This document shows positions 19,883-27,527 of a stretch of DNA of 64,000 nucleotides, in pieces (positions within the stretch are counted from its first letter, which is position 1; the number at the start of each line of letters is the position of its first letter). Source of the DNA: Elioraea tepida. Lineage in GTDB: Bacteria > Pseudomonadota > Alphaproteobacteria > Acetobacterales > Acetobacteraceae. The DNA lies in NCBI RefSeq assembly GCF_019203965.1, contig NZ_CP076448.1, positions 2,805,001-2,869,000 on the forward strand, in the 5' to 3' direction. The position numbers and the translations under genes are program-made. Under the pieces are notes generated by a model. That model did not search any database. It had not been told where the DNA came from and saw only the letters and a list, made by a program, of their open reading frames with translations.

Positions 19883-21187
19883 TCACCTCTCGGTCGCCGC
19901 CGGGAGATCGAGGGTCGCGACGAGGCCGGGCCCGCCGTCGCCCAGCGTCAGGGACCCGCCATAGATCGCCGCGGTCTCGACGACGATGGCGAGGCCAAAG
20001 CCCTGGCCCGGCACGCTCTCGTCCAGACGCGTGCCGTGGCGCAGCGCCGACACGCGCGCCTGTTCCGGCATACCGGGCCCGTCATCAGCGATCCGGATCC
20101 TCAGTCGCCCGACGGCGCCGTCGGCTGTCACCTGCACTCTCCCGCGCGCCCACTTGCAGGCATTGTCCATCAGGTTGCCGGCCATCTCCTCGAGGTCGCC
20201 GCGTGCGCCGGCGAAATCCGGTGCGCCCTTGGCCGAGACGGTAATCCGCACGGCACGGCCGGCATGGGCGCGCTCCAGCATGAAGGCGAGGTCGTCCAGA
20301 ACCGGTGCGACCGGGCAGCGCGCGCCCGGGAGGCCGGCGACTCCGGCGATGCGCGCGCGCTGCAGATGGTGCCGCAGCTGCCGCTCCATCCGACGCGCCG
20401 CTTGCGCGATCATTCCGTCCGGGTCGCGGCCGGGCTCGGCGGCGGCATTCAGAATGGCAGCGAGCGGGGTCTTGAGGCCGTGCGCGAGGTCGCCGGCGTT
20501 GCGTCGCGCGCGCTCGACCATCGCCTCATGATGCGCGAGCAGAGCGTTCAGGTCTTCGGTCAGAGGCGCGACCTCGCTGAAGCGCGCCGGGGGAAGCCGT
20601 GCGATCCGCCCGGTGCGGATCGCCGCGATGTCGCGGCGAAGCGCGGCCAGCGGGCGGAGCCCCACCGCCACCTGCACCGTCGCCGCCGCGAGCAGCGCAA
20701 ACCCGAGCAACGCCACCACCATCAGCACGGGCCGGCGTGCCGCCGCCAGCTCCGCTTCGAGCGCCGACACCGGCGCGGCGACGGCAACCTCCACCGCACC
20801 GCCGCCGCCCGGGACGCCGAAGCGGCGCGCCACACGCATGAGCGCGCCGCCATCCGGCGCGACCGCGTGATCGAGCGTGGTGTTCCACAGCGAGGGGGAG
20901 GCGAGCCGGACCGTGCCGTCCTCCTCCGCCACCTGCCAATACCAGCCCGAAAGCGGCACCGCGAACTTCGGATCGGCGGGCGGAACGGCGAGCGTGAGCT
21001 GCGCCGTCACCTCGTCTCGATCAAGCCCAGCGGCGATCGCGATGAGGTTTCCTTCGAGCCGCGCCCGGAAGCCGTCCGTGACCGCGGTGTCAAGCACGCG
21101 CCCGATGGCGAAGGCCGCCGCGCCCAGCGCCAGGACGAACGACGCAAGGCTCGCCGCGAGCAGGCGTGCGCGCAGACTGCGGATCAT
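19883..21187 (-). CDS. Two-component sensor histidine kinase
   Basis: Membrane sensor kinase of 434 aa. First membrane helix at about residues 8-30, periplasmic sensor of about 120 residues, second helix at about 152-174, HAMP, then the dimerisation and phosphoacceptor domain with H-box GDLAHGLKTPLAAI. The ATP-binding domain has N-box NLMDNACKWA, DDGPGMP and GQGFGLAIV. The H-box wording AHGLKTPL is typical of the PhoQ/QseC-like group. It overlaps the response regulator by 4 nt. The upstream PepSY genes suggest that envelope proteins with PepSY domains are part of the regulon or the sensing mechanism. The ligand is unknown. Confidence 0.92.
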   Translation of the reverse strand: MIRSLRARLLAASLASFVLALGAAAFAIGRVLDTAVTDGFRARLEGNLIAIAAGLDRDEVTAQLTLAVPPADPKFAVPLSGWYWQVAEEDGTVRLASPSLWNTTLDHAVAPDGGALMRVARRFGVPGGGGAVEVAVAAPVSALEAELAAARRPVLMVVALLGFALLAAATVQVAVGLRPLAALRRDIAAIRTGRIARLPPARFSEVAPLTEDLNALLAHHEAMVERARRNAGDLAHGLKTPLAAILNAAAEPGRDPDGMIAQAARRMERQLRHHLQRARIAGVAGLPGARCPVAPVLDDLAFMLERAHAGRAVRITVSAKGAPDFAGARGDLEEMAGNLMDNACKWARGRVQVTADGAVGRLRIRIADDGPGMPEQARVSALRHGTRLDESVPGQGFGLAIVVETAAIYGGSLTLGDGGPGLVATLDLPAATER

Positions 21188-21846
21188 TCGGGCGGCGAGA
21201 GGCGCCAGCCCTCACCCCGCAGCGTCTCGATCCGGCAGGGGGCAATCTTGCGGCGGAGCCGGCTCACCAGAACCTCCATCGCGTTGAAGTCACGATCCGC
21301 GTCCTCGCCGTAGAGAGCCTCGGAGAGGTCCGTGCGGCTGACGATGCGGCCGTTCTGGTGCATCAGGTAGCCGAGGATCCGCGCCTCAAAGGCGGTGAGC
21401 TTCAGCGGCAGTCCCTCGAGCGTGAAGCTGCCTGCCACGCTGTCATAGACGAGCGGCCCGCAGACGAGTTCCGCTGATGCGTGCCCGGCGGCGCGCCGGG
21501 TGAGCGCGCGCAGGCGCAGGACGATCTCCTCCATGCGGAACGGTTTCTGCACGTAATCGTCAGCTCCGGCGCGGAAACCGGCCACCTTGTCGGCGAAGGT
21601 GTCGCGCGCGGTCAGGATCAGCACCGGGGTGGCGACGCCAGCGGCGCGCCAGGCCGTGAGCACGGATAGCCCGTCACGCCTCGGCAGGCCGAGGTCGAGC
21701 ACACAGGCTGCGTAGCGCCCCTCCTCACCGCGGAAGGCGGCCTCCTCGCCGTCTGCCGCGAGGTCCACCGTGAAGCCGGCCGCCTCGAGCGCGCGGCGGA
21801 GCTGTGCCGCGAGACCCGCATCGTCCTCGACCAGGAGGACCCTCAC
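21184..21846 (-). CDS. OmpR/PhoB-family response regulator
   Basis: DNA-binding response regulator, 220 aa. The receiver starts RVLLVEDDAG (acidic pair), with the phospho-acceptor Asp in CVLDLGLPRRDG, the Thr in ILTAR and Lys in VQKPF. The winged-helix output domain contains LTAFEARILGYLMHQNGRIVSR and the recognition region NAMEVLVSRLRRKI, ending ETLRGEGWRL. The start is a GTG at 21846 that overlaps the stop of the PepSY gene (GTGA); the kinase gene overlaps its end (ATGA). The three genes thus form one coupled operon. A direct repeat upstream of the operon is its likely target. Confidence 0.93.
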   Translation of the reverse strand: MRVLLVEDDAGLAAQLRRALEAAGFTVDLAADGEEAAFRGEEGRYAACVLDLGLPRRDGLSVLTAWRAAGVATPVLILTARDTFADKVAGFRAGADDYVQKPFRMEEIVLRLRALTRRAAGHASAELVCGPLVYDSVAGSFTLEGLPLKLTAFEARILGYLMHQNGRIVSRTDLSEALYGEDADRDFNAMEVLVSRLRRKIAPCRIETLRGEGWRLSPPE

Positions 21847-22136
21847 GGCCGTCGCGCCTCGAGCATACCCTGCCCGTTCACGTCGAGCAGTGCGCCGTCC
21901 ACCGCCGAGACACGGATCCGCAGCACATCCCCGCGCGGCGTCAGCCAGCGCAGCTCGTAGACCACCGGCGTCATCTCGTGGTAACGCCCGGGAACCACCT
22001 CGGCCTCGATCATTCGGCCGAGATAGCGCGCCTCGACGCGACGAACCGCCTCGGGGAGCGGCAGAAGCGGCTGCGCGCGCGCCGGCAGCGCAAGCATCAG
22101 CCCGGCGAGCAGAAGGCGGCGGTGCATCAGGAACAA
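21843..22136 (-). CDS. Small secreted PepSY-domain protein
   Basis: A 97-aa protein with a signal peptide (MHRRLLLAGLMLALPARAQ) and a single PepSY-like domain: LPEAVRRVEARYLGRMIEAEV, YELRWLTPRGDVLRIRVSAVDGALLDV. PepSY domains are thought to bind or inhibit proteases or to act as periplasmic regulators. First gene of the operon with a response regulator and kinase, overlapping the regulator by 4 nt. Start is the ATG at 22136 or the one at 22127; the second sits directly before the basic residues of the signal peptide. Confidence 0.83.
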   Translation of the reverse strand: MFLMHRRLLLAGLMLALPARAQPLLPLPEAVRRVEARYLGRMIEAEVVPGRYHEMTPVVYELRWLTPRGDVLRIRVSAVDGALLDVNGQGMLEARRP

Positions 22137-22153
22137 TGTGCATTGCGAGAGCT

Positions 22154-22212
22154 GAACGGCGTTTGAACGGCGGCGTTCCGGGTGGGTTCAGCCGCTGCGT
22201 GGCAGAACGGCG
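22154..22212. promoter_or_regulatory. Direct repeats GAACGGCG in the divergent PepSY promoter region
   Basis: GAACGGCG occurs at 22154-22161 and 22165-22172 (11-bp phasing, TTT between) and again at 22205-22212, all on the plus strand between the two divergent PepSY genes. Tandem half-sites one helical turn apart are how OmpR/PhoB-family regulators bind. Inferred target of the regulator at 21184-21846. Confidence 0.5.
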
Positions 22213-22247
22213 CCACCTGCTACGTCTCAGAGAGGAGAGATCGCACC

Positions 22248-23012
22248 ATGACTCGCACCCCCGGGTTCGCCGCCCTTAGCCTCGCCGCCGCCCTGCTGGC
22301 CGCCCTCGCCGCCCTCGCACAGACGCCGATCGGCAGCCTGTCCTCGGGCGGGATCACGATCGAGGGTACGGTCACGGACGTTTTCGGCAACCGCTTCGTC
22401 GTCCAGGACAGCACCGGCCGCGTTCTCGTCGAGGCGGGCCCCGAGCGCCACCATCGGCTCGACATCCGCCCCGGTGAGCGGCTGCGGATCACCGGCCGGC
22501 CGGACAAAGGAGGGTTCGATGCCTTCACCATCCGGCGCGAGAACGGCACGGAAATTTTCATCCGACCTCCCTATGGCCCGCCGCCCTGGTCTGGTGGCGG
22601 TCGTCGGTCGGAGCGCGATGCCGACGGTTCGCCCCGCGTCTCCGGCATGATCACGCCGGAGGCCGTCCTCCGTGCCGTGGCGGCCGCAGGTTATCGGGCG
22701 GAGCGGGCGCCGCAGCTGGAGCGTCGCCACTATGAGGTGGTGGCGATCAATCCTCGCGGCGAGCGCGTGAAGCTCCATGTGGATTTCGAGGGACGGATCT
22801 ACCGTGAGACCTGGGATCGCGGCCGCGGCTTCGGCGGCCGGCCGACCGAGACCGACGCGCGCCGCGCCGCCGAGGCGGCCGGCTATACGCTCACGGGCCC
22901 GCTCGTGCCGCATCCGCGCCATTACGAAGCGCTGGCGAAAGCGCCCGACGGGCGCGAGGTGCGGCTGCACTTGCACGCCGAGGGCATCCGCCGCGTCGAG
23001 GATCTGCGCTGA
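22248..23012 (+). CDS. Exported protein with PepSY-type repeats
   Basis: A 254-aa secreted protein. Signal peptide residues 1-25 (MTRTPGFAALSLAAALLAAL, then ALAQ). Residues about 30-110 form a beta-rich OB-like domain (GITIEGTVTDVFGNRFVVQD, RITGRPDKGGFDAFTIRR). Two PepSY-like units follow: MITPEAVLRAVAAAGYRAE with YEVVAINPRGERVKLHVDFEGRIY, and ETDARRAAEAAGYTLTG with YEALAKAPDGREVRLHLHAEG. It is divergent from the PepSY/regulator/kinase operon and shares its promoter region with the GAACGGCG repeats, so it is probably a regulon member. Start ATG 22248 follows AGAGGAGAGA. Function not known; periplasmic location expected. Confidence 0.78.
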   Translation: MTRTPGFAALSLAAALLAALAALAQTPIGSLSSGGITIEGTVTDVFGNRFVVQDSTGRVLVEAGPERHHRLDIRPGERLRITGRPDKGGFDAFTIRRENGTEIFIRPPYGPPPWSGGGRRSERDADGSPRVSGMITPEAVLRAVAAAGYRAERAPQLERRHYEVVAINPRGERVKLHVDFEGRIYRETWDRGRGFGGRPTETDARRAAEAAGYTLTGPLVPHPRHYEALAKAPDGREVRLHLHAEGIRRVEDLR

Positions 23013-23067
23013 CCGCCACGGGCCGCTGCCGGCGTGGCGGCCCGATGTCCCGGCTCGGCGAGCGAAG

Positions 23068-23100
23068 GCCGGCGCCGATCGTCCGCGATCGGTCGCCGGC
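23068..23100. terminator. Strong hairpin, possible bidirectional terminator
   Basis: GCCGGC and CCGATCG arms pair with CGATCGG and GCCGGC around a TCCG tetraloop, giving about 13 bp of stem with small internal mismatches. It lies 56 nt after the PepSY protein stop and about 190 nt past the 3' end of the tRNA-Leu gene on the other strand. No T-run follows. Confidence 0.45.
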
Positions 23101-23289
23101 CTGACCCCCCGGCCGCGGGGCGATACGGCCCAGTGACGACGGCGTGGTCGGGGTTGCGCGACGCGTGACGCGCGAGGCCCCGGCACGTTCATCACCGGAG
23201 AGAGCATCGCCGCCATCACGTCCACGGCGCCGCTGACGCGAGCGTGGGCGGGCGGGCTCGCCTCGCGGGGGGCGCGACGCTGCGTTCTC

Positions 23290-23375
23290 TGGTGCCCCCG
23301 GCCGGACTCGAACCAGCATGCCCGTGAGGGCAGACGATTTTGAGTCGTCCGCGTCTACCGTTCCGCCACGGGGGC
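23290..23375 (-). tRNA. tRNA-Leu, anticodon CAA
   Basis: On the minus strand the acceptor stem GCCCCCG pairs with CGGGGGC, followed by discriminator A and an encoded CCA. The anticodon stem GACGA/TCGTC encloses loop CTCAAAA, so the anticodon is CAA, reading UUG codons. The long variable arm (TGCCC-TCAC-GGGCA) marks it as a class II tRNA, and the T loop reads GGTTCGAGTCC. Length 86 nt including CCA. UUG is a very rare codon in this GC-rich genome. Confidence 0.95.
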
Positions 23376-23440
23376 GCGCGGCGCACTATACAGGCCGCGC
23401 TGCCCCGCGCCACCCCGCGGCGGCAAGCCGAGCCGATCCT

Positions 23441-24085
23441 TCAGGTCACGCCCACGGCGACATGGGCGGCGTAGCCCGGCCGGGCGGAGAGCCGCGCGTG
23501 ATAGGCGGCAAGGGCTGGAAAGTCTGGCCGCTCGATCGGCATGTGCAGATAGCGGTAGACGTGGCAGCCGATCGGGATGTCGCCGAGCGAGAACGCCTCC
23601 CCCGCGACGAAAGGCTGGGCGGCGAGATGCTCCTCGAGAAGGCGGAACACCTCCGCCGCGCGGGCGAGGCTTTTCGCGATCACCGTCTCGTCCCGCTTCT
23701 CGGGCGGAGTTCGGTACATCTGAACGAAGGCGGGCCCAAGCGCGGCGTTCGCAGCGGTCTGCTGCCAGTCCATCCACTGGTCGGCCCGCGCCCGCGCGCG
23801 CGGGTCGTCCGGCCAGAGGGCCGTGCCCTTGCCGTAGGTGGCGGCGAGGTAGCGCAGGATCGCGTTGCTCTCCCACATCGACCAGCCGTCGGGCTCGACC
23901 AGCACGGGCACGAGCCGGTTCGGGTTGAGGGCGCGATAGGCCGGCGTGTCGAGCCCGCCGAAGGGCCCGCCGAGATCCTCGCGCACGAAGTTGAGGCCGA
24001 GCTCCGCGCAGGCCCAGAGAACCTTCATGACATTGAGCGAGTTGGCGCGGCCGAGGATGCGGCGCATCCGGCGTTCCCCCTTCAT
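23441..24085 (-). CDS. Glutathione S-transferase
   Basis: A 214-aa two-domain GST. The N-terminal thioredoxin fold shows RANSLNVMKVLWACAELGL (with Ser/Asn near the glutathione thiol), the cis-Pro in LVPVLVEPDG and the gamma-glutamyl-binding WESNAILRYLAATYG. The C-terminal all-alpha domain includes the N-capping box motif FSLGDIPIG. Cytoplasmic detoxification or thiol-transfer role; the substrate is not predictable. The C-terminus carries no signal. The ATG at 24085 is used; a second ATG at residue 7 is an alternative. Monocistronic, divergent from dsbB. Confidence 0.9.
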   Translation of the reverse strand: MKGERRMRRILGRANSLNVMKVLWACAELGLNFVREDLGGPFGGLDTPAYRALNPNRLVPVLVEPDGWSMWESNAILRYLAATYGKGTALWPDDPRARARADQWMDWQQTAANAALGPAFVQMYRTPPEKRDETVIAKSLARAAEVFRLLEEHLAAQPFVAGEAFSLGDIPIGCHVYRYLHMPIERPDFPALAAYHARLSARPGYAAHVAVGVT

Positions 24086-24163
24086 GGCATAGACCCCTGC
24101 GGATGGTGCCTGCCGCGCAACGTCCCGTCCAGCGGCAGCCTCGGCGTGCTAGCCTACGCCGCC

Positions 24164-24673
24164 ATGCACGGCCCCGTTCCCCTCCGCCGACCGGCCGCCG
24201 GCCGGCTTGCCGCCGCGGGCGCGCTCGCGGCCGCGCTCGCGCTCGCGGTCGCGCTCGCGTCCGAACATCTCGGCGGGCTCGAGCCTTGCGCGCTCTGCCT
24301 CTGGCAGCGCTGGCCCTACTGGGGGGCGGTCGCCGCCGGCGTGCTCGCTCTCGCTCTGCCGCGCGTCGCCCTGCCGCTCGCCCTGCTCGTGATCGCGCTC
24401 TTTCTCGGCAACGCCTCTCTCGCCGCCTTCCACGCTGGCGTCGAGTGGGGCTTCTGGCCGAGCCCTCTCTCCGGCTGCGGCGCCGGGGCGACCGGCGCGG
24501 CAGGATCGGTCGAGGAGCTGATGGCGCGGATCGCCGCCGCGCCGATCGTGCGCTGCGATGAGCCCGCGATCATGATCGCCGGGCTCTCGATGGCCGGCTG
24601 GAACGCGGTCTATGCCCTTGCCGTCGGCGCCGGTCTGCTCATCTGGCTCAAGAGAACGCCGAGGACAGCATGA
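24164..24673 (+). CDS. dsbB: Disulfide bond formation protein B
   Basis: Inner-membrane quinone-linked oxidase of 169 aa that reoxidises periplasmic DsbA. Four membrane helices are evident. The first periplasmic loop has the redox pair CALC in LEPCALCLWQRWPYW, the classic DsbB signature. The second loop contains a Cys in LSGCGAG and another in RCDEPA, forming the DsbA-interacting pair. Start ATG 24164; the open frame runs far upstream, but only this ATG is followed by the basic residues and first helix. The stop overlaps the coq7 start (ATGA), linking two quinone-related genes. No periplasmic DsbA is in the window. Confidence 0.9.
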   Translation: MHGPVPLRRPAAGRLAAAGALAAALALAVALASEHLGGLEPCALCLWQRWPYWGAVAAGVLALALPRVALPLALLVIALFLGNASLAAFHAGVEWGFWPSPLSGCGAGATGAAGSVEELMARIAAAPIVRCDEPAIMIAGLSMAGWNAVYALAVGAGLLIWLKRTPRTA

Positions 24674-25254
24674 CCATGCTCGACGCCCCCTTCACCGAAC
24701 CGCCGCTCGAGACGGCGAGCCCCCGCGCGCCGGGCGACCCGACGAAACGCGAGCTCCTCGCGCGGATGATCCGGGTTGATCATGCGGGCGAATACGGGGC
24801 GGCGCGAATCTACGCCGGCCAGATCGCCGTGCTCGGCCACACCGACAAGGGGCCGATTCTTCAGCACATGAAGGAGCAGGAGCAGGTTCATCTCGACACC
24901 TTCGCCGCGGCGATCGCCGATCGCGGTGTACGCCCCTCCGCGCTCCTGCCTCTGTGGCATGTCGCGGGCTTCGCGCTCGGCGTGGGCACGGCCCTCCTCG
25001 GGTCGCGCGCGGCGATGGCCTGCACCGTCGCGGTCGAGGAGGTTATCGACGAGCACTATGCCGAGCAGGCGGCGGCGCTCGGCGAGGACGAGCGCGCCTT
25101 GCGCGACGTGATCGAGCGCTTCCGCCGCGAGGAGCTCGAGCACCGCGACATCGGCCTCGAGCACGAGGCGGAGAAGGCGCCCGGCTACCGGATCCTGACC
25201 GCGCTGATCAAGGCCGGCTGCAAGGTCGCGATCCGGCTCAGCGAGCGGGTCTGA
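24670..25254 (+). CDS. coq7: Demethoxyubiquinone hydroxylase (Coq7/CatA)
   Basis: Diiron monooxygenase of 194 aa catalysing the C6 hydroxylation late in ubiquinone synthesis. Six iron ligands are recognisable as two ExxH repeats: DHAGEYGAARIY, EQEQVHLDTF, VEEVIDEHY and REELEHRDIGLEH. A short hydrophobic stretch (LWHVAGFALGVGTALLGSRA) fits the monotopic membrane-binding helix. The gene overlaps dsbB by 4 nt, so the operon supplies quinone and a quinone-dependent oxidase. Length is normal for bacterial Coq7. Confidence 0.94.
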   Translation: MTMLDAPFTEPPLETASPRAPGDPTKRELLARMIRVDHAGEYGAARIYAGQIAVLGHTDKGPILQHMKEQEQVHLDTFAAAIADRGVRPSALLPLWHVAGFALGVGTALLGSRAAMACTVAVEEVIDEHYAEQAAALGEDERALRDVIERFRREELEHRDIGLEHEAEKAPGYRILTALIKAGCKVAIRLSERV

Positions 25255-25305
25255 GCTTCGCCCGACTGAACTTGCCAGACCTGCCGCCGCGCTCATGATC
25301 GGGGC

Positions 25306-26709
25306 GTGGCGGAGGCAGGAGCAGAACCGCGAAGCCCGCGCCTGACGGCGCTCGTCGTCGCCTCGGCGCTGTTCATGCAGAACGTCGACCAGACGGTGAT
25401 CGCGACCGCGCTGCCCGCGATGGCCGCGAGCTTCGGCTCTGACGTGCTGCGGCTCTCGCTCGCGCTGACCGCCTACATGCTCTCGCTTGCGGTGTTCATT
25501 CCGGCCTCCGGCTGGGTGGCCGACCGGTTCGGGGCGCGCGAGGTGTTCCGCTCAGCGATCATCGTCTTCTGCCTCGGCTCGGCGCTGAGCGGGCTCAGCA
25601 CCTCGCTGCCGCTCCTGGTCGCGGGCCGCGTGATCCAGGGCGTGGGCGGGGCCTTGATGGTTCCCGTGGGCAGGCTCGTGCTTCTGCGCACGGTGCCGAA
25701 GCAGAAGCTGGTCGATGCGATGGCCTGGCTCACGGTCCCGGCGCTGATCGGGCCGATCGTCGGCCCGCCGCTCGGGGGTCTAATCGTCACGCACGCGTCC
25801 TGGCGCTGGGTGTTCTTCCTGAACCTGCCGATGGGCGCGCTCGGCCTCGGTCTCGTCTCGCGTCTCATCCCTCCCGGCCGGCCCTCGGTGCGGCGGTCGC
25901 TTGACGGGCTCGGCCTCGCTCTCTCCGGGCTCGGCCTCGCTGGGCTGATTTTCGGCTCCGAGCTCGTCTCGCGCCCCGTGTTCGGGCGTGGCGTCGGCCT
26001 TGCCATCCTTGGGGTCGGCCTCGCCTCATGCGCGCTCTACGTGCGCCATGCGCTCAAGGTTCCGCGCCCGATCATCGACCTCAGACTCCTCTCGGTGCCG
26101 AGCTTCGGGCTGTCGGTCCACGCCGGTTCGCTGTTCCGCATCGGTGTCGGTGCCGTGCCCTTCCTTTTGCCCACGATGCTCCAGGTGGGGTTCGGGATGA
26201 GCGCTGCGGAAGCTGGGCTCGTCACCTTCTCTGCCTCGGTCGGCGCGCTCGTGATGAAGCCCGCAGCCGGGCCGCTCATCCGACGTTTCGGCTTCCGCGC
26301 GTTGCTCATCTGGAACGGAGTGGTCAGCGTCGCCACGCTCGCCGCGTGTGCCCTGTTCCGGCACGACACGCCATGGTGGGCGATGCATGCGGTTCTGGTC
26401 GCGGGCGGCTTCTTCCGAAGCCTTCAGTTCACCGCTTTCAACACGATCGCTTTCGCCGACATCCGCGAGCATCGGATGGCGGACGCCACCGGGTTCTACT
26501 CGACCATGCAGCAGGTGAGTCTCACACTCGGGGTGGTCACCGCGGCGGCGGTGCTCGAGGTGTCGATGGGGGCTGCGGGGCATGCCGCGCCGGACGCGTC
26601 GGACTTCGCCGCCGGCTTCCTCGCTGTCTCGGCCGTGATGGCGCTCTCGGTTCCCGTGCTCGCGCGGCTGCCGCGCGATGCCGGAGCAGTGCTCGCGGGC
26701 CGGCGCTAG
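25306..26709 (+). CDS. MFS drug-export-type transporter (DHA2, EmrB/QacA-like)
   Basis: Major facilitator of 467 aa with 12-14 predicted helices. The helix 1 segment NVDQTVIATALPAMAASFG is the DHA2 signature LDxTIVNVALP in slightly changed form. Helix 4 has VAGRVIQGVGGALMVPVGRLVL, and motif C is seen as GPIVGPPLGGLI. The start is a GTG at 25306, the first codon after which the frame has family-like sequence. Probably a proton-coupled exporter of amphipathic compounds. There is no adjacent membrane-fusion (EmrA) gene or regulator, so it may act alone. Convergent with the HNH gene. Confidence 0.88.
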   Translation: MAEAGAEPRSPRLTALVVASALFMQNVDQTVIATALPAMAASFGSDVLRLSLALTAYMLSLAVFIPASGWVADRFGAREVFRSAIIVFCLGSALSGLSTSLPLLVAGRVIQGVGGALMVPVGRLVLLRTVPKQKLVDAMAWLTVPALIGPIVGPPLGGLIVTHASWRWVFFLNLPMGALGLGLVSRLIPPGRPSVRRSLDGLGLALSGLGLAGLIFGSELVSRPVFGRGVGLAILGVGLASCALYVRHALKVPRPIIDLRLLSVPSFGLSVHAGSLFRIGVGAVPFLLPTMLQVGFGMSAAEAGLVTFSASVGALVMKPAAGPLIRRFGFRALLIWNGVVSVATLAACALFRHDTPWWAMHAVLVAGGFFRSLQFTAFNTIAFADIREHRMADATGFYSTMQQVSLTLGVVTAAAVLEVSMGAAGHAAPDASDFAAGFLAVSAVMALSVPVLARLPRDAGAVLAGRR

Positions 26710-26712
26710 GCG

Positions 26713-27321
26713 TCAGCTTTCGAGCTCGGTGTCCCAGTAGAGATAGTCGCGCCAGCTCTCGTGCAGATAGTTCGGCGGGAAGGCGCGGCCGTTCTCCTGA
26801 AGCTCCCAGCTCGTCGGCTGGCGTGGCGGGTTCCGCGGCCACATCCCGCATTCGCGCGGCAGGCGCGAGCCCTTCTTGAGGTTGCAACAGGAGCAGGCGG
26901 TGACGACGTTCTCCCACGTGGTGCGCCCGCCGCGCGAGCGCGGGATCACGTGATCGAAGGTCAGGTCCTGGGCCGGGAACTCGTCGCCGCAATACTGGCA
27001 GGTGAACCGGTCCCGCAGGAACACGTTGAACCGCGTGAAGGCCGGGCGCCGGGCCGCGGGGATGTATTCCTTCAGCGCGATCACCGAAGGCAGGCGCATC
27101 GCGAGCGAGGGCGAACGCACCTGCGCCTCGTATTCCGAGAGCACGGAGACGCGGTCCATGAACACGGCCTTGACCGCGTCCTGCCAGGACCAGACCGAGA
27201 GCGGGAAATAGGAGAGCGGCCGGAAATCGGCGTTCAGCACGAGAGCCGGGTAGTGGGACCGGGCGAGGCTTCCGCCGCCGTCGGGCAATCGAGGCTCCCC
27301 CTTCCTGGCGGCGCCCACCAC
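26713..27321 (-). CDS. HNH endonuclease-domain protein
   Basis: A 202-aa protein with a C-terminal HNH nuclease fold: CQYCGDEFPAQDLTFDHVIPRSRGG, where the zinc Cys pairs are CQYC and CSCC and the catalytic His is in FDHV; the Asn is in WENVVTACSCCNLKK. The N-terminal part (YPALVLNADFRPLSYFPLSVWSWQ) is a conserved region found in many alphaproteobacterial homologues. The start is a GTG at 27321. It is not beside an intron, intein or methylase, so it is probably a housekeeping-type HNH protein of unknown role. A 13-bp palindrome lies just upstream. Confidence 0.88.
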   Translation of the reverse strand: MVGAARKGEPRLPDGGGSLARSHYPALVLNADFRPLSYFPLSVWSWQDAVKAVFMDRVSVLSEYEAQVRSPSLAMRLPSVIALKEYIPAARRPAFTRFNVFLRDRFTCQYCGDEFPAQDLTFDHVIPRSRGGRTTWENVVTACSCCNLKKGSRLPRECGMWPRNPPRQPTSWELQENGRAFPPNYLHESWRDYLYWDTELES

Positions 27322-27348
27322 ATGCAGGCCCCGCCTCCCGGGGCACTA

Positions 27349-27361
27349 CCACATGATGTGG
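27349..27361. promoter_or_regulatory. Perfect palindrome upstream of the HNH gene
   Basis: CCACAT-G-ATGTGG is a perfect 6+1+6 dyad, 28 nt upstream of the HNH start codon. It may be an operator. No regulator is known for it and it could be fortuitous. Confidence 0.35.
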
Positions 27362-27527
27362 CACGGCCGTTCGACTGCAAGGGTTATGCACAGAAGGCGA
27401 GGGGAAGTCCAGCAACCGAGGGGCCGATCACCGAAGCTTCACACGGGTGCCGCCCTGCGCGCGGCCTTAAGCCGCCGTGGGCTCAGCCCCGCTCCCGGTG
27501 CCGAGGGCGGCGCGCTAGCCTGAGACG

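Noticed and set aside
23318-24163. Long in-frame extension ahead of dsbB
   Set aside because: Covers the tRNA-Leu gene and antisense of the GST gene; DsbB helices begin only at 24164.
26713-27321. HNH protein as homing endonuclease or mobile element
   Set aside because: No intron, intein, inverted repeats or target duplication. Its N-terminal region is a conserved stand-alone family domain.
27384-27392. TTATGCACA, one mismatch from a DnaA box
   Set aside because: Single isolated copy, no cluster, no AT-rich unwinding region and no dnaA/dnaN nearby; not an origin.
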